DNA from: Hemileia vastatrix
Lineage: Eukaryota > Basidiomycota > Pucciniomycetes > Pucciniales > Zaghouaniaceae
Direction: 5' to 3'
DNA length: 64,000 nt
Assembly: GCA_030280995.1 (NCBI GenBank)
Contig: JASXTE010000017.1
Coordinates: forward strand, 3,802,501 to 3,866,500
A model generated the notes under the pieces. That model was not told the DNA's origin, made no database searches, and saw only the letters and a program-made list of their open reading frames with translations. Below, piece after piece: positions 1-11,360 of the stretch; within the stretch, counting starts at the first letter, position 1; each line of letters begins with the position of its first letter. The position numbers and the translations under genes were made by a program.

Positions 1-561
1 GATGTATCTCATGATACTTACAAAATAACACCTATCAGAGCACCTGTTATCATATGTGGAAGAGAAATGAATGCCATTCTTGACACTGGGGCTGCAGGTA
101 GTGTAGTATCAATTAATACATTAATGAAACTTGACAGTAAGTACCAGGAAAAACTAGAACCTGTTCAGAAAAAGAACTGGAGGGGTTTTGGTTCAATTTT
201 AAATCCAATTGGAAAATACAAAACTGCTGTATTCTTTAAATATAATTATGGATATGTTAGAGCAGTGTGTGAATTTGTTGTAATGGATAATAATAATTGT
301 AGTGATTGGTTTATTATTGGAAATAATTTATTGACAAAATTTGGCATTAAACTAGATCCTGCAAACAGTTGCTTCACTATAGGCGTGAATGGTGAGATAA
401 ATTTCAAAATATGTTCTGAAAATTCAGTGTATGCCATTTCTCCTAGAGAAGAACAACTGCAAGGTGGAAGAACCACCACTGAAGTGGTTGAATTGGACAA
501 TGAAATCCAAAAGGCCTCTTTCAGTCCTCAACTCTCAAAAATTGAAGAAGAAAATATTTGA
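1..561 (+). pseudogene. pol: Retroviral-type aspartic protease of F1, 5'-truncated
   Basis: This is the protease segment of the F1 polyprotein. The frame contains the active-site triad context AILDTGAAGSVVS near base 70-110, and a second-half motif WFIIGNNLL near base 310-335, matching the ILG motif of retropepsins. The protease cleaves the retrotransposon polyprotein in the virus-like particle. The frame enters from the left edge, so no start can be set; the ATG at 67 is internal. It ends at 561 and overlaps the next frame by four bases, so a frameshift separates it from RT. Confidence 0.8.
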
Positions 562-1669
562 GATTGATTAAATCATATCCTATGGCATCTTCTCATGGTT
601 CAAATGAGCTAGGATTGGTCAAAGACCATGAGATGAAAATCTCTTTAAGCTGTGATTTGGATAATATTCCTGGCAGCTTGAAAAAGAAACCTTACCCAGA
701 ATCTCCTTCAAAAAGGAAAGATATTGAAGACAATATAAAAATGTTGTTGGAGATGGGTATTGTTGAAAAAGTAGACACAACACCTAAGTATTGTGTCATT
801 TCACCAGTATTGATCTCTTATGAAAAGGATAAGGCAAGATTATGAGGTGATTATAGAGCTCTGAATACATACACTGTAGATGATATTTACCCTCTACCAA
901 GGATAGCTTCTATCCATGCTACTTTACAAGGAGCAAAATATATTTCCTGTATGGATGGAAAAAAGGGTTACCACCAGATTCCTGTGGAAAGGAATTCTCA
1001 AAATTACTTATTAATAACCACATATATGGGTCCAAAGAATGCGCCTTCAGTCTTACAAAAATTAATGGATAGTGTTTTCCATGAGGAAATGGTTGAAGGA
1101 TGGCTTTTGGTCTATATTGATGACATCATAGTGTTTTCAAAAACATATAATGAACATTTAAATCACCTGAAAAAAGTCTTTCAAAGGATGGATGAAATTA
1201 ATATGAAAATTGCATTAAAGAAATGTAAGTTTGGATTTCAATCCTTGAAAGTACTTGGACATGTTGTATCTGGATTACAAATTTGTGTTGACCAGAATAA
1301 GGTGGCAGCAATTAAAAACATTGGTATACCTAAAAATTTAAAAGAGGTTCAATGTTTTTTGGGTATTTGAGAATATTATAGACAGTATATTAAAAATTAC
1401 CAATCCATTGCAGCTCCTTTAACAACATTAATCAGGAAAAATGAGGCTTTCATTTGGAATAATGAAAGACAACATGCCTTTAATAAATTAAAGGAATGTT
1501 TAATGTTAGCTCCAATATTGGGACTTTCAGATTTCACCCTACCTTTTATCTTGTACACTGATTTAAGCTTCACAGGTTTAGGTGCTGCTTACAGCAGAAA
1601 CAGATAATAAACGGAAAATTATCTGAAATAGTTATCTGTTATATATCTAGAACCTTAAGAAAAACAGAA
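558..1669 (+). pseudogene. pol: Reverse transcriptase and start of RNase H of F1, broken
   Basis: Three stretches make up an RT. Bases 558-845 hold the N-terminal part, where KPYPESPSKRKDIEDNI leads into the fingers domain. Bases 846-1370 hold the palm, with the catalytic box YIDDIIVFSKT near 1115-1147. Bases 1371-1600 hold the connection and the start of RNase H (TLYTDLSFTGLGA). In-frame TGA codons at about 843 and 1368 sit where the sister element G3 has cysteine (CGDYRAL and MCGYYRKY). A frameshift lies near 1600-1650, before the integrase frame resumes. RT copies the genomic RNA into DNA. This copy cannot encode a full RT. Confidence 0.85.
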
Positions 1670-3631
1670 TTGAGGTATGGTTCCACACAGCTAGAATGTT
1701 TAGCCGTGGTGTGGGCTTTGGAGAAACTTCATTACTATCTGGAAGACCAGAAGTTTGAACTTATAACAGATTTCAGTGCAGTAAAATCATTACTAAACAT
1801 GAAAACCCATAATAGGCACATGTTTAGATGGCAAATTGCTGTACAAGAGTACAGAGGAAGAATGACAATCACTCATAGAGCAGGAACATTTCATTCTAAT
1901 GTGGATTTATTATCCAGAAGTCCTTTGCCAAATGATGCTGACAACCCAGCTTATGTACCTGAAAATGAGGTTATACATATATTTGGGATTTATATAGTGG
2001 ATTTAGAGGAAGAGTTTATGCAAACTATATTGGAAAATTATTCATCTGATAAAGATTTGACTGAACTATCTACCATTCATAATGATCCAACTAATGCCTC
2101 CATGAGTGCATTAATTAAAACCTTGCCCCCAAAGTATAGAAATGTGTTGGAAAAAGGTAAACTGTCAATTGAAGATGGATATATATATTACAGGAAAAAG
2201 TTAAGTAATGTAATAGTGATACCACCTTCTATGAAAGAGTTAATGTTGAGTACTTGTCATGATGACATCTTAGCTGGTCATTTTGACTTTAACAAAACAT
2301 TGACCAGAGTTAAAAATACAGCCTGGTGGTTAAACATGAAAGAAGATGTAAAAAAATACATTGAAACATGTGACTCTTGTCAGAAATCTAAAAGATTAAC
2401 TGGGAAGAGAGCTGGGTTTTTACAAAAAATAGAGCAGCCAAAAGCTCCATGGGAAATTATAAACATGGATTTTGTAACCGGCTTGCCATTAGCAGGAAAA
2501 GAAAGTTTCAATTCTTGCAGGGTAATAGTAGATAGATTAACAAAAATGTATAAATTTATCCCTACTCATAAAGAGGTATCTGCAAAAGACTTGGCATTAC
2601 TATGGTGGACTCAGATGATGAATACTGCTGGGTTCCCCAAAGCCATAATCTCTGACAGAGAGCCTAAATTCACTTCAGAGTTCTGGAAATCTTTGATGGA
2701 AGTATTAGGTTGCCAATTGATCTTGTCTACAGCACACCATCCACAAACTGATGGCCTGGCTGAGAGAATGATACAAACTCTAGAAGACATGATCAGAAGA
2801 TATTGTGCCTTTGGATTAGAATACAAAGACAATGAGAAATTCACACATGACTGGGTAACATTAATTCCTGGCCTTGAATTTTCTTATAATAGCACAACTC
2901 ATTCTGTAACAGAGAAAAAACCATTTGAACTCTGGCTGGGATATGTACCAAATACCCCAGTAAATCATTTAAATAATTTACCAAGGTTAGATATACACCC
3001 TGGCACTAAATCATTTATTCATATGCAACAAATGTGTAGAAAACATGCAGAAGAATGCATCCAAAAAGCATTTGAATATCAAAAGAAAGGGTGGGATAAA
3101 TCTCATAAAGAATTTGAATTCAAAAAGGGAGATGAAGTCCTAATATCAACACTACATTTTAACTTACAAGGTAATGTTAAATTAAAGGATCCCTTTGTAG
3201 GACCTTTTTTAGTAAGAAAAATGGTTGGTAATAATGCAGTGAAACTCATATTATATTCCCCATATGATAGGAAACATCCAGTTTTCCCTATCTCATTATT
3301 GAAACCTTACCATGCAAATGATCCTGACTTATTTCCAAAAAGAAGGGGAAGGCCTAAAAAGCAACCTGAAGAAATTGTGAAAAAGGAAGAGATTGAAAAA
3401 ATACTCAAGAAAAGAATCCTTACTAAAGAAAAAGGAACTGAGTATTTTTCAAGATTTAAAGGGAAATCAAATGAATTTGATAAATGGATACCTGAAAAAG
3501 AAATTTCAAATTTATCCTCCCTTCTTAAAAAATTTAAACAGAAATTAATTTCTGTTCAACCAGCTGAGGAATTAAAAACCAGTACTCATAATATTTTATT
3601 ATGTTTTATTTCTTTAAAGAATAATCTTTAA
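1670..3631 (+). CDS. pol: RNase H C-terminus, integrase and chromodomain of F1
   Basis: The open frame is 653 codons and begins inside RNase H (STQLECLAVVWALEKLHYYL). Then come an HHCC zinc module (HDDILAGH near residue 200, CDSCQ near 240) and the DDE integrase core. The core shows D in NMDFVTG near residue 265, D in ISDREPKF near 327, and E in TDGLAERMIQ near 362. A basic AT-hook-like RRGRPKK lies near 558, and a chromodomain-like tail (EYFSRFKGKSNEFDKWIPE) near 585-605. Integrase inserts the cDNA, and chromodomains of this class steer insertion to heterochromatin (family knowledge). The ATG is arbitrary: the native product is part of a polyprotein whose upstream frame is broken. Confidence 0.85.
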   Translation: MRYGSTQLECLAVVWALEKLHYYLEDQKFELITDFSAVKSLLNMKTHNRHMFRWQIAVQEYRGRMTITHRAGTFHSNVDLLSRSPLPNDADNPAYVPENEVIHIFGIYIVDLEEEFMQTILENYSSDKDLTELSTIHNDPTNASMSALIKTLPPKYRNVLEKGKLSIEDGYIYYRKKLSNVIVIPPSMKELMLSTCHDDILAGHFDFNKTLTRVKNTAWWLNMKEDVKKYIETCDSCQKSKRLTGKRAGFLQKIEQPKAPWEIINMDFVTGLPLAGKESFNSCRVIVDRLTKMYKFIPTHKEVSAKDLALLWWTQMMNTAGFPKAIISDREPKFTSEFWKSLMEVLGCQLILSTAHHPQTDGLAERMIQTLEDMIRRYCAFGLEYKDNEKFTHDWVTLIPGLEFSYNSTTHSVTEKKPFELWLGYVPNTPVNHLNNLPRLDIHPGTKSFIHMQQMCRKHAEECIQKAFEYQKKGWDKSHKEFEFKKGDEVLISTLHFNLQGNVKLKDPFVGPFLVRKMVGNNAVKLILYSPYDRKHPVFPISLLKPYHANDPDLFPKRRGRPKKQPEEIVKKEEIEKILKKRILTKEKGTEYFSRFKGKSNEFDKWIPEKEISNLSSLLKKFKQKLISVQPAEELKTSTHNILLCFISLKNNL

Positions 3632-3715
3632 TGCTACAGAATTAATCTGAATACCTGAAAATTAACAAATAAATAAATAAAATGTATAACTTATAATTTT
3701 TATTTTTATTTTTTT

Positions 3716-3726
3716 GGACGGGAAAG
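3716..3726 (+). other. Polypurine tract of F1
   Basis: The purine run GGACGGGAAAG stops directly at the TGTCAG start of the 3' LTR, which is the expected place of the plus-strand primer. Confidence 0.7.
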
Positions 3727-5140
3727 TGTCAGCCTTTATATCCCCAGGACTGAGTAAAAAGTACTTATAAGTTATGTTAAACACATGAACTATACATGGG
3801 AATAATAATTGAGAGTACACAAAACAATATCCATAAGTAAAATTATGATAATACACAAAAAATGCCATTATAACACCTTATATACACGCATATATCCACC
3901 TTTTATAAGTCTTATGTACTTAATATTAAGTTGGAATATGATAGGGTAATTTTAAGAACCTTATGTATAAGGCTACATAATTTTAAAGTACACTTAAAGC
4001 TGTTATTTTCACTGTTTTATGCAAAAAACAAGAAATGCGCTTTATTTCACTTAAAAAATGATTATATGTGCCATAAATTTGAGAATATCAAAATTGAGCT
4101 TTGACAGATCAATTTGTCTCATTTAGGACTATTGATTTGGCTACTTAAATGCATAAAAATAACACTTTTCAAATTTGGTGTATTTTATGCCAGAAATGGC
4201 TTCTGTGTACTGGCCACATACTGCCTGCTTTTTTCCTGTGTGAATAGCTTCATTTTTAGAAAAGTTAGCTTTTTCACACTATAATTACCCCAAATTCTAC
4301 ACCCACTGTGGGGAAACACACTAAAATAGGCGAGAGGCACTTATTTAGTGTCCTAGCTTAATTAATAATGCATTGACCCTGTTTATATGCACTAATTTCA
4401 TTAATAACATCATTCTTGGCATCTTATTTCATCACCACGCTTAAATTCACCTAAATTTAGTCAAGGATTTACCCGTGAAAGCGCCTGCCAAGGACTGCAT
4501 GTAGTTACCCCACATCTCACACTCTTTTTTGAGTTTCTGGGTGGTTTCTCAGTCAATATTGGTCATTTTTGAATGGGAATTTCACGTAGTAAAATGTCAG
4601 GATTAGCCCCATCATTTCTACAGTTAATCTCCCTTATTATTAAGCTATTATTACCCTTAAAAATTCCTGTTTAGTCTTTTATATTATTGTTTAATACACA
4701 TATACTCTCTTTTTATCTTATTCTTTAATTTTGATGGATTTTCCTTATTATTACAGGATTTTGGCGGTTGTTAATCTTCTAATTATGTTATGGGTTACTG
4801 AGGATGTTGATGGAAATGTCTATTCGTTGCTTTGAGGCGTCATTAACTGTGTATTGGAGTGGTACACCAAGGGATTCATTGGGGAACTCAGTGTGTATAA
4901 AAGGAGGAGGTTTTTGGGTCTTGTTTCTACATTCTTTATCATTACAATTTACACCACATAACCAAATGAATTACAATAAAAATAAATTAGTACTTTTATA
5001 AGTCTTTTGAGTAGTATCTGAATTATTAAACTCTATTTTTCTACCAACTAAAAAGATTGTAAGCCATATATAAAATTAGTGAGAATTATATTACTGATAC
5101 CTTTATTTTGAATTATTTTTTACTATTTGTTGGATTTACA
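3727..5140 (+). repeat. 3' LTR of F1, about 1.4 kb
   Basis: It starts TGTCAGCC after the polypurine tract and probably ends GGATTTACA. The opening bases match the start of the interrupted solo LTR at 16653 (TATCCCCAGGACTGAGTAA in both). A TATA-like box is at 4896. No credible gene lies inside. The right boundary is inferred from the TG...CA rule only. Confidence 0.7.
4896..4902 (+). promoter_or_regulatory. TATA-like box in the F1 LTR
   Basis: TATAAAA followed by a GGAGGAGG run lies about 245 bases before the inferred LTR end, where a U3 promoter is expected. This is prediction by motif and position only. Confidence 0.45.
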
Positions 5141-5247
5141 TTACAGTATTCATATAGGACCATATAAATCTTCTAGAAAAAGAGTTTTCAAGCTAGTTCA
5201 AGTCCTTTTAGTTGATCTTAGCCTGACAAAACCAGCCAATGTAGCAG
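5141..5247. other. Spacer between F1 and an E-family solo LTR
   Basis: About 107 AT-rich bases with no recognisable feature. Confidence 0.6.
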
Positions 5248-6600
5248 TGTGGTATGCACATCGCAGGTAACCTATCTTTTGGACCAATCAGCTTGTGTAG
5301 CCCAGGAAGAACAAAGAGGAGTCATAGCACAGTAGATAGCACTATTATAAATATGTAATTGTGTGTTTTAAAAGAACAAAGGGAAAAAGAAGTGCGGAAG
5401 AGGATTTAGGGTCTGTGCACTCAGATTTTGCAGCAAGATGTGCCACACAAAGGGAATTGTGTGTTATTAACTTAGGAGTGCAAGCGCTGAAAATTATGGA
5501 TTTGGATTTTTCAATAATTGTGTGTTATGCTTTAAGGAAGAAAATATGTCTCAAGGAAGGCCTCAAGTAAATAGTATACTACACAGCAGCTAGTGTGGTA
5601 ACTTACTGAAACAGGTAATGTAAGTTTCAGAGGCTAAGTAGTTAAGTGAATTTTCAGAACTATGGACTTAGTAATGTAGCAAGGAGGATGGGGACTTGAT
5701 CAAAAAACTACCCAAGAGTCAAAGAGACAAGGATCAGCGCTGAAAGGTGTCAATGTGGGAATTAGCGCTAAAACAATGCAAAGGTACAGTCATAAGCGCG
5801 CATGTGGAATATGAGTGAAACAAGTTAATACTAGTATTAGTAAGCATAGGGTATGTTTAGGAGCTGTAGTTGTTACAAGCGGTGTATTTAGTTTACTAAT
5901 GGATTAGTTATTGTTTTACTAATGTGGTGCTAGAGACAGTGCTGGAGATCCACTAGGGAACTGTGTCTGGAGCACTGAAAAATATAAGAAGGAAAGGCTA
6001 TCTAATAGGAGTAGAAGTAGTAGTTGTTTGTTAGGAAAACTATTATTAGAATCAGTCATTAGATTACAAACATTAGAGCCTCATATTATATACTTTTGAA
6101 ATATATTGTGATATATAGCAATTTGACTATTTTGTGATTACTCTGAGAACAGTATGAGATTGGATTTTTCTGAAATTAAGTGTTTAAGAGAATATTGAAG
6201 ATATTCTGAGTCTTTTAGAGTTTGTGTGTCTGTGTGTGTATTTCATATAGTATAGTGAAAAAAGTGCAACACAGAGAGAATATATAGATTCAGTAGGATA
6301 AACTATTATTAGAGTTATTTTATTGCTATAATAAGGCATATTCAAAGAGAGTGCTTCAAGAGGGAGTAGCTGTGGATACTAGCGCTAATTAAGAAGAGAA
6401 ATATCCAGAAAGTAATATTTGTTTTTCCTTATCTTTAAGCTCATCTCTCAACTTTTAAACTATCTAGTCAGATATTAGTGTTACACATTATTGCGCTGTC
6501 TTTAAAATAAGAGTGGCTGGCGCTTCTTTTTAGAAATTGAAAAGAAGAACCAAACCATCTCACATTGTGTTCACTGCTTAGTACTTTATAACTTTCTACA
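5248..6600 (+). repeat. Solo LTR of the E family, sense strand plus
   Basis: It begins TGTGGTAT and ends TTCTACA, and is the reverse complement in type of the E1 and E2 LTRs at 39773, 45612, 57295 and 62994. Landmarks shared with them include AGGAAGAACAAAG near the start, the block around the AGCGCT motifs, and TAAGAGTGGCTGGCGCTTC near the end. The bases just outside, GCAG and GCGG, fit a four-base target duplication with one change. No internal element region is attached, so it is probably a recombination remnant. Confidence 0.8.
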
Positions 6601-6860
6601 GCGGGCAAGCTTTTGAAATACCTTTCTGCTATGTTGTTCTGATGTAGCAGTGGATACTTTGGCTGTTTGCACGTGGTGTTACTAGGTAGTTGCCAAATCT
6701 CAGGAAGTGTAGGGCACTATTAGAACAGATTTGTGCTGACACTAAACCTAGACTACTGAGACAGTTAGTTCAACATTTAATATACTTAGACTAACACTGA
6801 TCTTGTGCAAGAAAACCAATAGGGGAAGGAAGTATAGGGGGAGGGTGCTAGTCATATAAG

Positions 6861-7371
6861 GTATATAAAGAGAATACACTCTTTAATAAAAGAGAGGATA
6901 TATAGAATATAAAGAGAAGATAGAGAAGCAGAAAAGTGAATATAGAATTATATATTAGAATATATAGAATCATATACTAATAAGTAGTATAGTAGTAGGA
7001 TAAGTAATTCATAAGAAAAAATTTATATATTTAATCTTTTGTGTGCATAACAGGTGTGTATAGCCAGAAGAAGTGCTCTAGAGTTGTTTTATTCTTACAG
7101 TAAGGTTAGTATTAGAGAGAGTGCTTCAACAGGGAGTGAATGAGAATAGATCTAGCCAGCATCAAGATAACTTATTTTAAAATATATCAATTTTCTTTGT
7201 TTTCTATATCATTTTTTACTCTTCCTTCTCTCACAACACTTACACATTCTTTCACTGTCTTTAAATATTAGAGTGAAAGATGCTTCATTGAAAGAAATCA
7301 CTTAGAAATGAGAACAAACTCATCTTGGATTGTGTCTATAGTTTAAAATTTTAGAACTTTCTTTCTACACA
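6861..7371 (+). repeat. Older E-family LTR fragment
   Basis: This is a diverged copy of the 3' half of the E LTR. It shares the pattern GAGAGTGCTTCAACAGGGAGT, then CACTGTCTTTAAA, then TCTACA at the end with the LTR just before it. The left part, 6601-6860, has only weak resemblance, so the true start is not fixed. Confidence 0.6.
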
Positions 7372-8294
7372 GGAAAATTTGAATCTTTCCCTCTCTGACC
7401 ATACTACATCTTATCTACCTCCAGCTTCTCTAGAAGTCCTAATTCCTTCAGTTTACCAGTTTGATGAGCTTCCCATCAGTAGCTGCCAATCATTTTCACT
7501 CCAAAATTTAATCCTGACAAAAACATTTCTTCTTGAGTAGATCACACCCCTATTCCTGAATTTTGTGTTAGAGTGGGGAAGCCATTTGAAACATCCTTGA
7601 CTCTTGATAATGGAGAAATGAAGAAGAACCTCAGAATGATGTGTTCCAACACACTGAAAACTTTTTCACTTTATGGACCACTAAGGGAATTGGAGCTGTC
7701 CTTTGTCTAGGAAGAAAGGGGCCTTTTTTTTTACTTTTTCCAACTCTTCTGAGTTTTACTCAGAGAAAGGCAACTGTAAGAGTTCTTCTACAGTGTCACT
7801 TTTCACCTGTAAATATGAGGGATATATAAGTGAGATAATATTTTTGAACATAAGTAATTTTTAAGTTGGAAAATTTAAGTAACAAAAATCTTCCTTAGAC
7901 ATAACAACTGGCTGAAAGTAATTATGAAGAAATAAAAAACTTAGCTAAAATAGGGGCTATGAAAGTATTCCAATTCATTATTGAATTATGGGGGGATAAA
8001 AATTAAAATACCCTAGTAATTTTCAGTCTTTTTTTTCTTTTTTTTTCCTTTTCCTTTTTTTTCCTTTTTCTTTTCTTTTCTTTTTTTTTTTTTTTCTTTT
8101 TTTTTTTTTGACAATCAATGGGTTATTCAGTGTAAGTTGTATCGAATTTTGAGTTTATTGAGGCATTTATTTTCTGTATGGAATCTACCATTTTGGCTGA
8201 AAAGTGGGGTATTTGAAAGAAATAAATGAGTTATTTTGCTTTTCTTATCCACTAGCCCAGAAGATAGCAGATAAAAATATTCTGCCATGAATAA
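7372..8294. other. No gene seen; pyrimidine-rich tract
   Basis: AT-rich DNA with no frame I trust. Bases about 8027-8111 (plus strand) are almost pure T with scattered C. This tract may be low-complexity expansion or a remnant poly(A) tail of an element on the minus strand; nothing next to it resembles a LINE. Confidence 0.5.
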
Positions 8295-8672
8295 CACAGA
8301 GGGAAAAAATGGTGAACTAGATGTCTAGTTCAGTTTTTGTGACCTTATTCCATTCCTAGGCGCGTTTTTGCAACAAATCATTGACTGTCACTTTTTGAGC
8401 CAACCTTATTGTTTTGTCTTTGGAAGAGGATTACGGTAGTCTGGTGTGGTTATGGTTGTAAGAGAAGGGAACAGGAGGTGCAAATAGAATTTTTGGATGA
8501 ATCCATGAAGATGACAGGACATGAGCCAAGGAGATGCCAATGTCAGAAAAGCAAAAAAAAAATAAAAAATAAGGTGGGGTCAAACAGGGTCACTCCACAA
8601 ATCACACCCAGAGTCATACCCTGCAATGAAAAACTGAACTAGACATCTAGTTTATGAATTTTTCCCCCTGTG
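8295..8672. mobile_element. MITE of 378 bp with palindrome-bearing inverted repeats
   Basis: The ends CACAGAGGGAAAAA and (reversed) CACAGGGGGAAAAA form inverted repeats of about 45 bases. Inside each end lies the palindrome AACTAGATGTCTAGTT. The bases ATAA flank both sides as a likely target duplication. The interior has no transposase. The layout resembles the two MITEs at 23935 and 26039, whose inverted repeats also contain a palindrome, though the sequences differ. Confidence 0.75.
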
Positions 8673-8745
8673 ATAATCTTGGGTCCAGTAAGAGAAAAAG
8701 GGCAGATCTCTAATGATAGAAGAAAGTACTTTGATACCTCCTAAT

Positions 8746-8830
8746 AGGGGGTGTCAGTTCTGGCAAATCCGCACTTAAATTAAGTGCGGATTTCAAACCA
8801 AATCAGCACTTACAAATCAGCATTAAATTT
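8746..8830. repeat. H1 left terminal inverted repeat and subterminal palindrome
   Basis: The outer repeat is followed at 8765-8793 by a near-perfect 29-base palindrome built on AAATCCGCACTTAA. The same word recurs in both directions at 12428-12480. Repeated subterminal words of this kind are typical transposase binding sites (family knowledge). Confidence 0.75.
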
Positions 8831-8861
8831 TGCAAAAAAGTCACTTATTTCAAAAAAGGGT

Positions 8862-9200
8862 GTCAGTTATGACCTCAAATCAGCACTTTTTTCCCGTTTT
8901 TTTTCACAACCACATTTTGGCCACAAAACATCCCTTCCTTTCTTACCCCATCCCTGTAACATGTGACACACTGACCTTCCTCGCTACCTACCCATCAATC
9001 CTCGGCACACACCCCTTCCTGACATTTTCAATATTTTGACCAGGCATGTTTACATTCTTTTTTACTTATTTCTTCTACTTCTTAATCTTTTTTCTATGGT
9101 TGTCAGTTCTGACCTCAAATCAGCACTTTTTTCATGATTTTTTTTTTCAAAACCACATGTTGGCCACATCATCCCTTTCTTTCCCATACCATTTTGTACT
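8862..9200 (+). repeat. Direct repeat inside H1, spacing about 237 bases
   Basis: The block beginning TGTCAGTTATGACCTCAAAT at 8862 recurs as TGTCAGTTCTGACCTCAAAT at about 9100. Both continue with CAGCACTTTTTTC and a 'CCACAT..TGGCCACA' segment. The start TGTCAGTTCTG also matches the terminal inverted repeat, so the block may be an internal copy of the element end. Confidence 0.65.
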
Positions 9201-9459
9201 CTCCAAATGTCCTCTTTGTGTACTTCATTTACTTGGGTTGGTATTTTGGTTTGTTGCATATTCATTTTTTTTGGAATTTACGGTGAAAATTTTTTTTTTG
9301 GATGGCTCATTGGTTTTCTTTCACCAGCTCAACATGAAATCGCATATTTTCTGAAATCGCATATTTTGTCAGTGATTTTTTTTTCATTCATCCCTCATAT
9401 CCTTTTCCTATTCTTCTCCAACATCCCTCAAACAATTTGGTTTCATTCATTTTGTCATC

Positions 9460-9850
9460 TCATCTCTCCAGGTAAGTCACTTTATTCTTTTTTTTTGATT
9501 TTTTGATTACTAATTATAATTTTTTTTGTTTTTTTCTGTTTATTTTATTTTTTTTATCTAAATTTTTTTTGTAAGTGGTTATTTTGGATTTCAATGGTAT
9601 AATTAACCTTTTTTTTCTCTCCCTCTTTACTTTCTTTTTTAGCTCCATCACCCTACTCTTCATCCCTCCTTGGCATGGTCATTATCCCCCCTTTCCCTTA
9701 TTTCACTTTTTTTTGGCTCCATTTCATTGAAACACATACATTGCACATTCTTTATGCATTTCACTTACTCCATATTCAATTTCCCCACAATTCCAACATC
9801 AATCTTTCTCACTCTAGTTTTCCTACTTTTCAATCAAGGTAAGTTTCATC
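9460..9850 (+). other. Possible untranslated exons with splice-like signals
   Basis: CAGGTAAGT at about 9470, TTTTTTAG at about 9642 and CAAGGTAAGT at about 9837 look like donor, acceptor and donor. They lie upstream of, and on the same strand as, the TET/JBP-like gene. The sequence between them has no convincing protein, so these would be leader exons if real. Confidence 0.25.
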
Positions 9851-10018
9851 TCCTTTTTTTCATGCCTATATGATATCTCATTTCTTTTATGAAAAGTTCA
9901 TACTTAAATATATTTATGACTCTTATCTGGATAACAGTGAACTTATAAAACTCCTTTTGATCTCATCTTCATTACCACTTTTCAAGTTTTTGTAAAATTT
10001 TGAAAATCAGACTCGGAA

Positions 10019-10345
10019 TTAGGGTTAGGTTTATTCAAATCTAATTTTCTTTTTATTGAAGATTCTCCTGAAGGCTACCTTTCATTTCCCACAAACAGAT
10101 TTGAATTTGATTCAGTGGTTGCTGAGATATTGACCGTTAAAGTTGAGCCTTTTTTTTCCCAATTTAAATTTTTATTTCATTTTTTTATGTAACAAGTTAG
10201 GGTTAGGTTTATTTAAATCACATGTCCTTTAACTGAAGATTCTACTAAAGCATATCTTTCATTTCCCACAAACAGGTTTGAATTAGGTTCAGTGGTTGCT
10301 GAGATTTTGACCTTTGAAGTTGAGCCTTTTTTCCAAATTTCACTT
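10019..10345 (+). repeat. Direct repeat of about 150 bases inside H1
   Basis: TTAGGGTTAGGTTTATT at about 10019 recurs at about 10198. Both copies are followed by GAAGATTCT, TTTCATTTCCCACAAACAG, a 'TTCAGTGGTTGCTGAGAT' segment and a TTGAGCCTTTTTT end. The copies are clearly related but diverged. Confidence 0.7.
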
Positions 10346-10407
10346 GTCTTATTTCACATCTTTATATTGCATATTTAGAGGATAAGGATTCTGAAACTCT
10401 TATATGA

Positions 10408-11064
10408 TTATTATCTAGGAATTTCAATTATATAGGCATATATTCGTTGCTCAAGAATATCACTAAAGCTCAAAAAGATGAAGATTTTCGCTTATGGGAC
10501 ACTCTACCTTCCTTTAACTCTTTTCTTGCTCTTTGACTCAAAAAGCACTGTAATAAAGCATTTGAAAAAAATCATGAAATTGCAACCAAATTTGGAATAC
10601 CGAATTGGTGTGACTCCGAATGGGAAGATATCAGCCATGAATATCTTTTATTTTCTAATGTTATTATCACTCATTCTGGATTTCACAATAAAATTCACAC
10701 CGATACCAAGGACACCAATTTTCTTAGTTTTGGTATATTCTCATATATCAAACCGATTACTGGCCAACCAATACAATCTCCAGCTAAAATCAAATGACAT
10801 GGTTTATATTTTCCAGACCACCGGTGCATCATTGATTTTGGTTTGGGAAATGGTATCATCAAAACTATTTGGAATTCTTCTAAGGATAATCATCAAACGA
10901 CCAAAGCTCCTCCTGGTTTGGAATCCTGTCAAGATTTAACACATTTTGGTTGCTCATTTCAAATCAGTCATACGTTGATTCAAAGAATCAATAAGGTAAT
11001 GAAAGAAGGTAAAGTTAATCGATTTAAAAAAACTTTATTTAGATCCAAAAAGTATGGGGATTAG
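10408..11064 (+). pseudogene. TET/JBP-like 2OG-Fe(II) dioxygenase, broken
   Basis: One reading frame runs from at least 10408 to the TAG at 11062 with TGA interruptions at 10534 and 10795, and a further TGA at 10405. It contains FGIPNWCDSEWEDIS, then the HxD iron motif in FHNKIHTDTKDTNFLSFGIF (His 10696, Asp 10702). Next come GLYFPDHRCIIDFG and a second histidine region SKDNHQTT (His 10891). The HxD...H spacing of about 65 residues and the final ISHTLIQRIN fit the Tet-like oxygenase family (2OG-FeII_Oxy_6) expanded in basidiomycetes. Members related to TET and JBP oxidise methylated bases; the substrate of this subfamily is not known to me. The frame is interrupted, so it is not functional as it stands. 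Upstream coding sequence may continue left across introns. Confidence 0.65.
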
Positions 11065-11360
11065 AGTTGTCATCGAAAATTTTATATTTTTTTGTAAATT
11101 TTTAATAAATATTTTTTATGTATCAATTTCCTCAACTAAAGTAATGGGCCCACGACCTTGTGTTGTATAAATGGTAATCATGATAACATTTATTTGTTTC
11201 ATGGGGTTCCTCTAGCCTATACCTGTGGAAAGTCCCAAACTTTTGTTTCTAGATTTGATCTGCATTTTGGCTTAAGGGATTGTCATTACTTTAAACTAGG
11301 GAAATTGATATATATTAGATATTTATTTAATAATTTACATAATTATATTAAATTTAGATG

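Larger units (their letters stand above)
1..5140 (+). mobile_element. Ty3/gypsy LTR retrotransposon F1, left part outside window
   Basis: The order is protease, reverse transcriptase, RNase H, integrase, chromodomain, polypurine tract and 3' LTR, which is the Ty3/gypsy (Metaviridae, chromovirus-type) order. The 5' LTR, leader and gag lie left of the window. The protein is about as similar to G3 (27446-35679) as two members of one family would be. RT is broken by stops, while RNase H C-terminus, integrase and chromodomain form one open frame of 653 codons. The 3' LTR ends at about 5140 (TG...CA), judged without a second copy. Confidence 0.9.

Noticed and set aside
9046..9873. Several phenylalanine-rich frames
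   Set aside because: T-rich DNA in H1 gives long hydrophobic frames in several phases; none resembles a protein.
10018..10210. TTAGGGTTAGG words resembling telomere repeats
   Set aside because: Only about two units at each of two sites, inside a diverged direct repeat of H1; not a telomere or interstitial array.
10478..10939. 153-codon frame starting MKIFAYGTLYLPL
   Set aside because: It is the neighbouring frame of the TET/JBP-like sequence; all family motifs are in the other frame.
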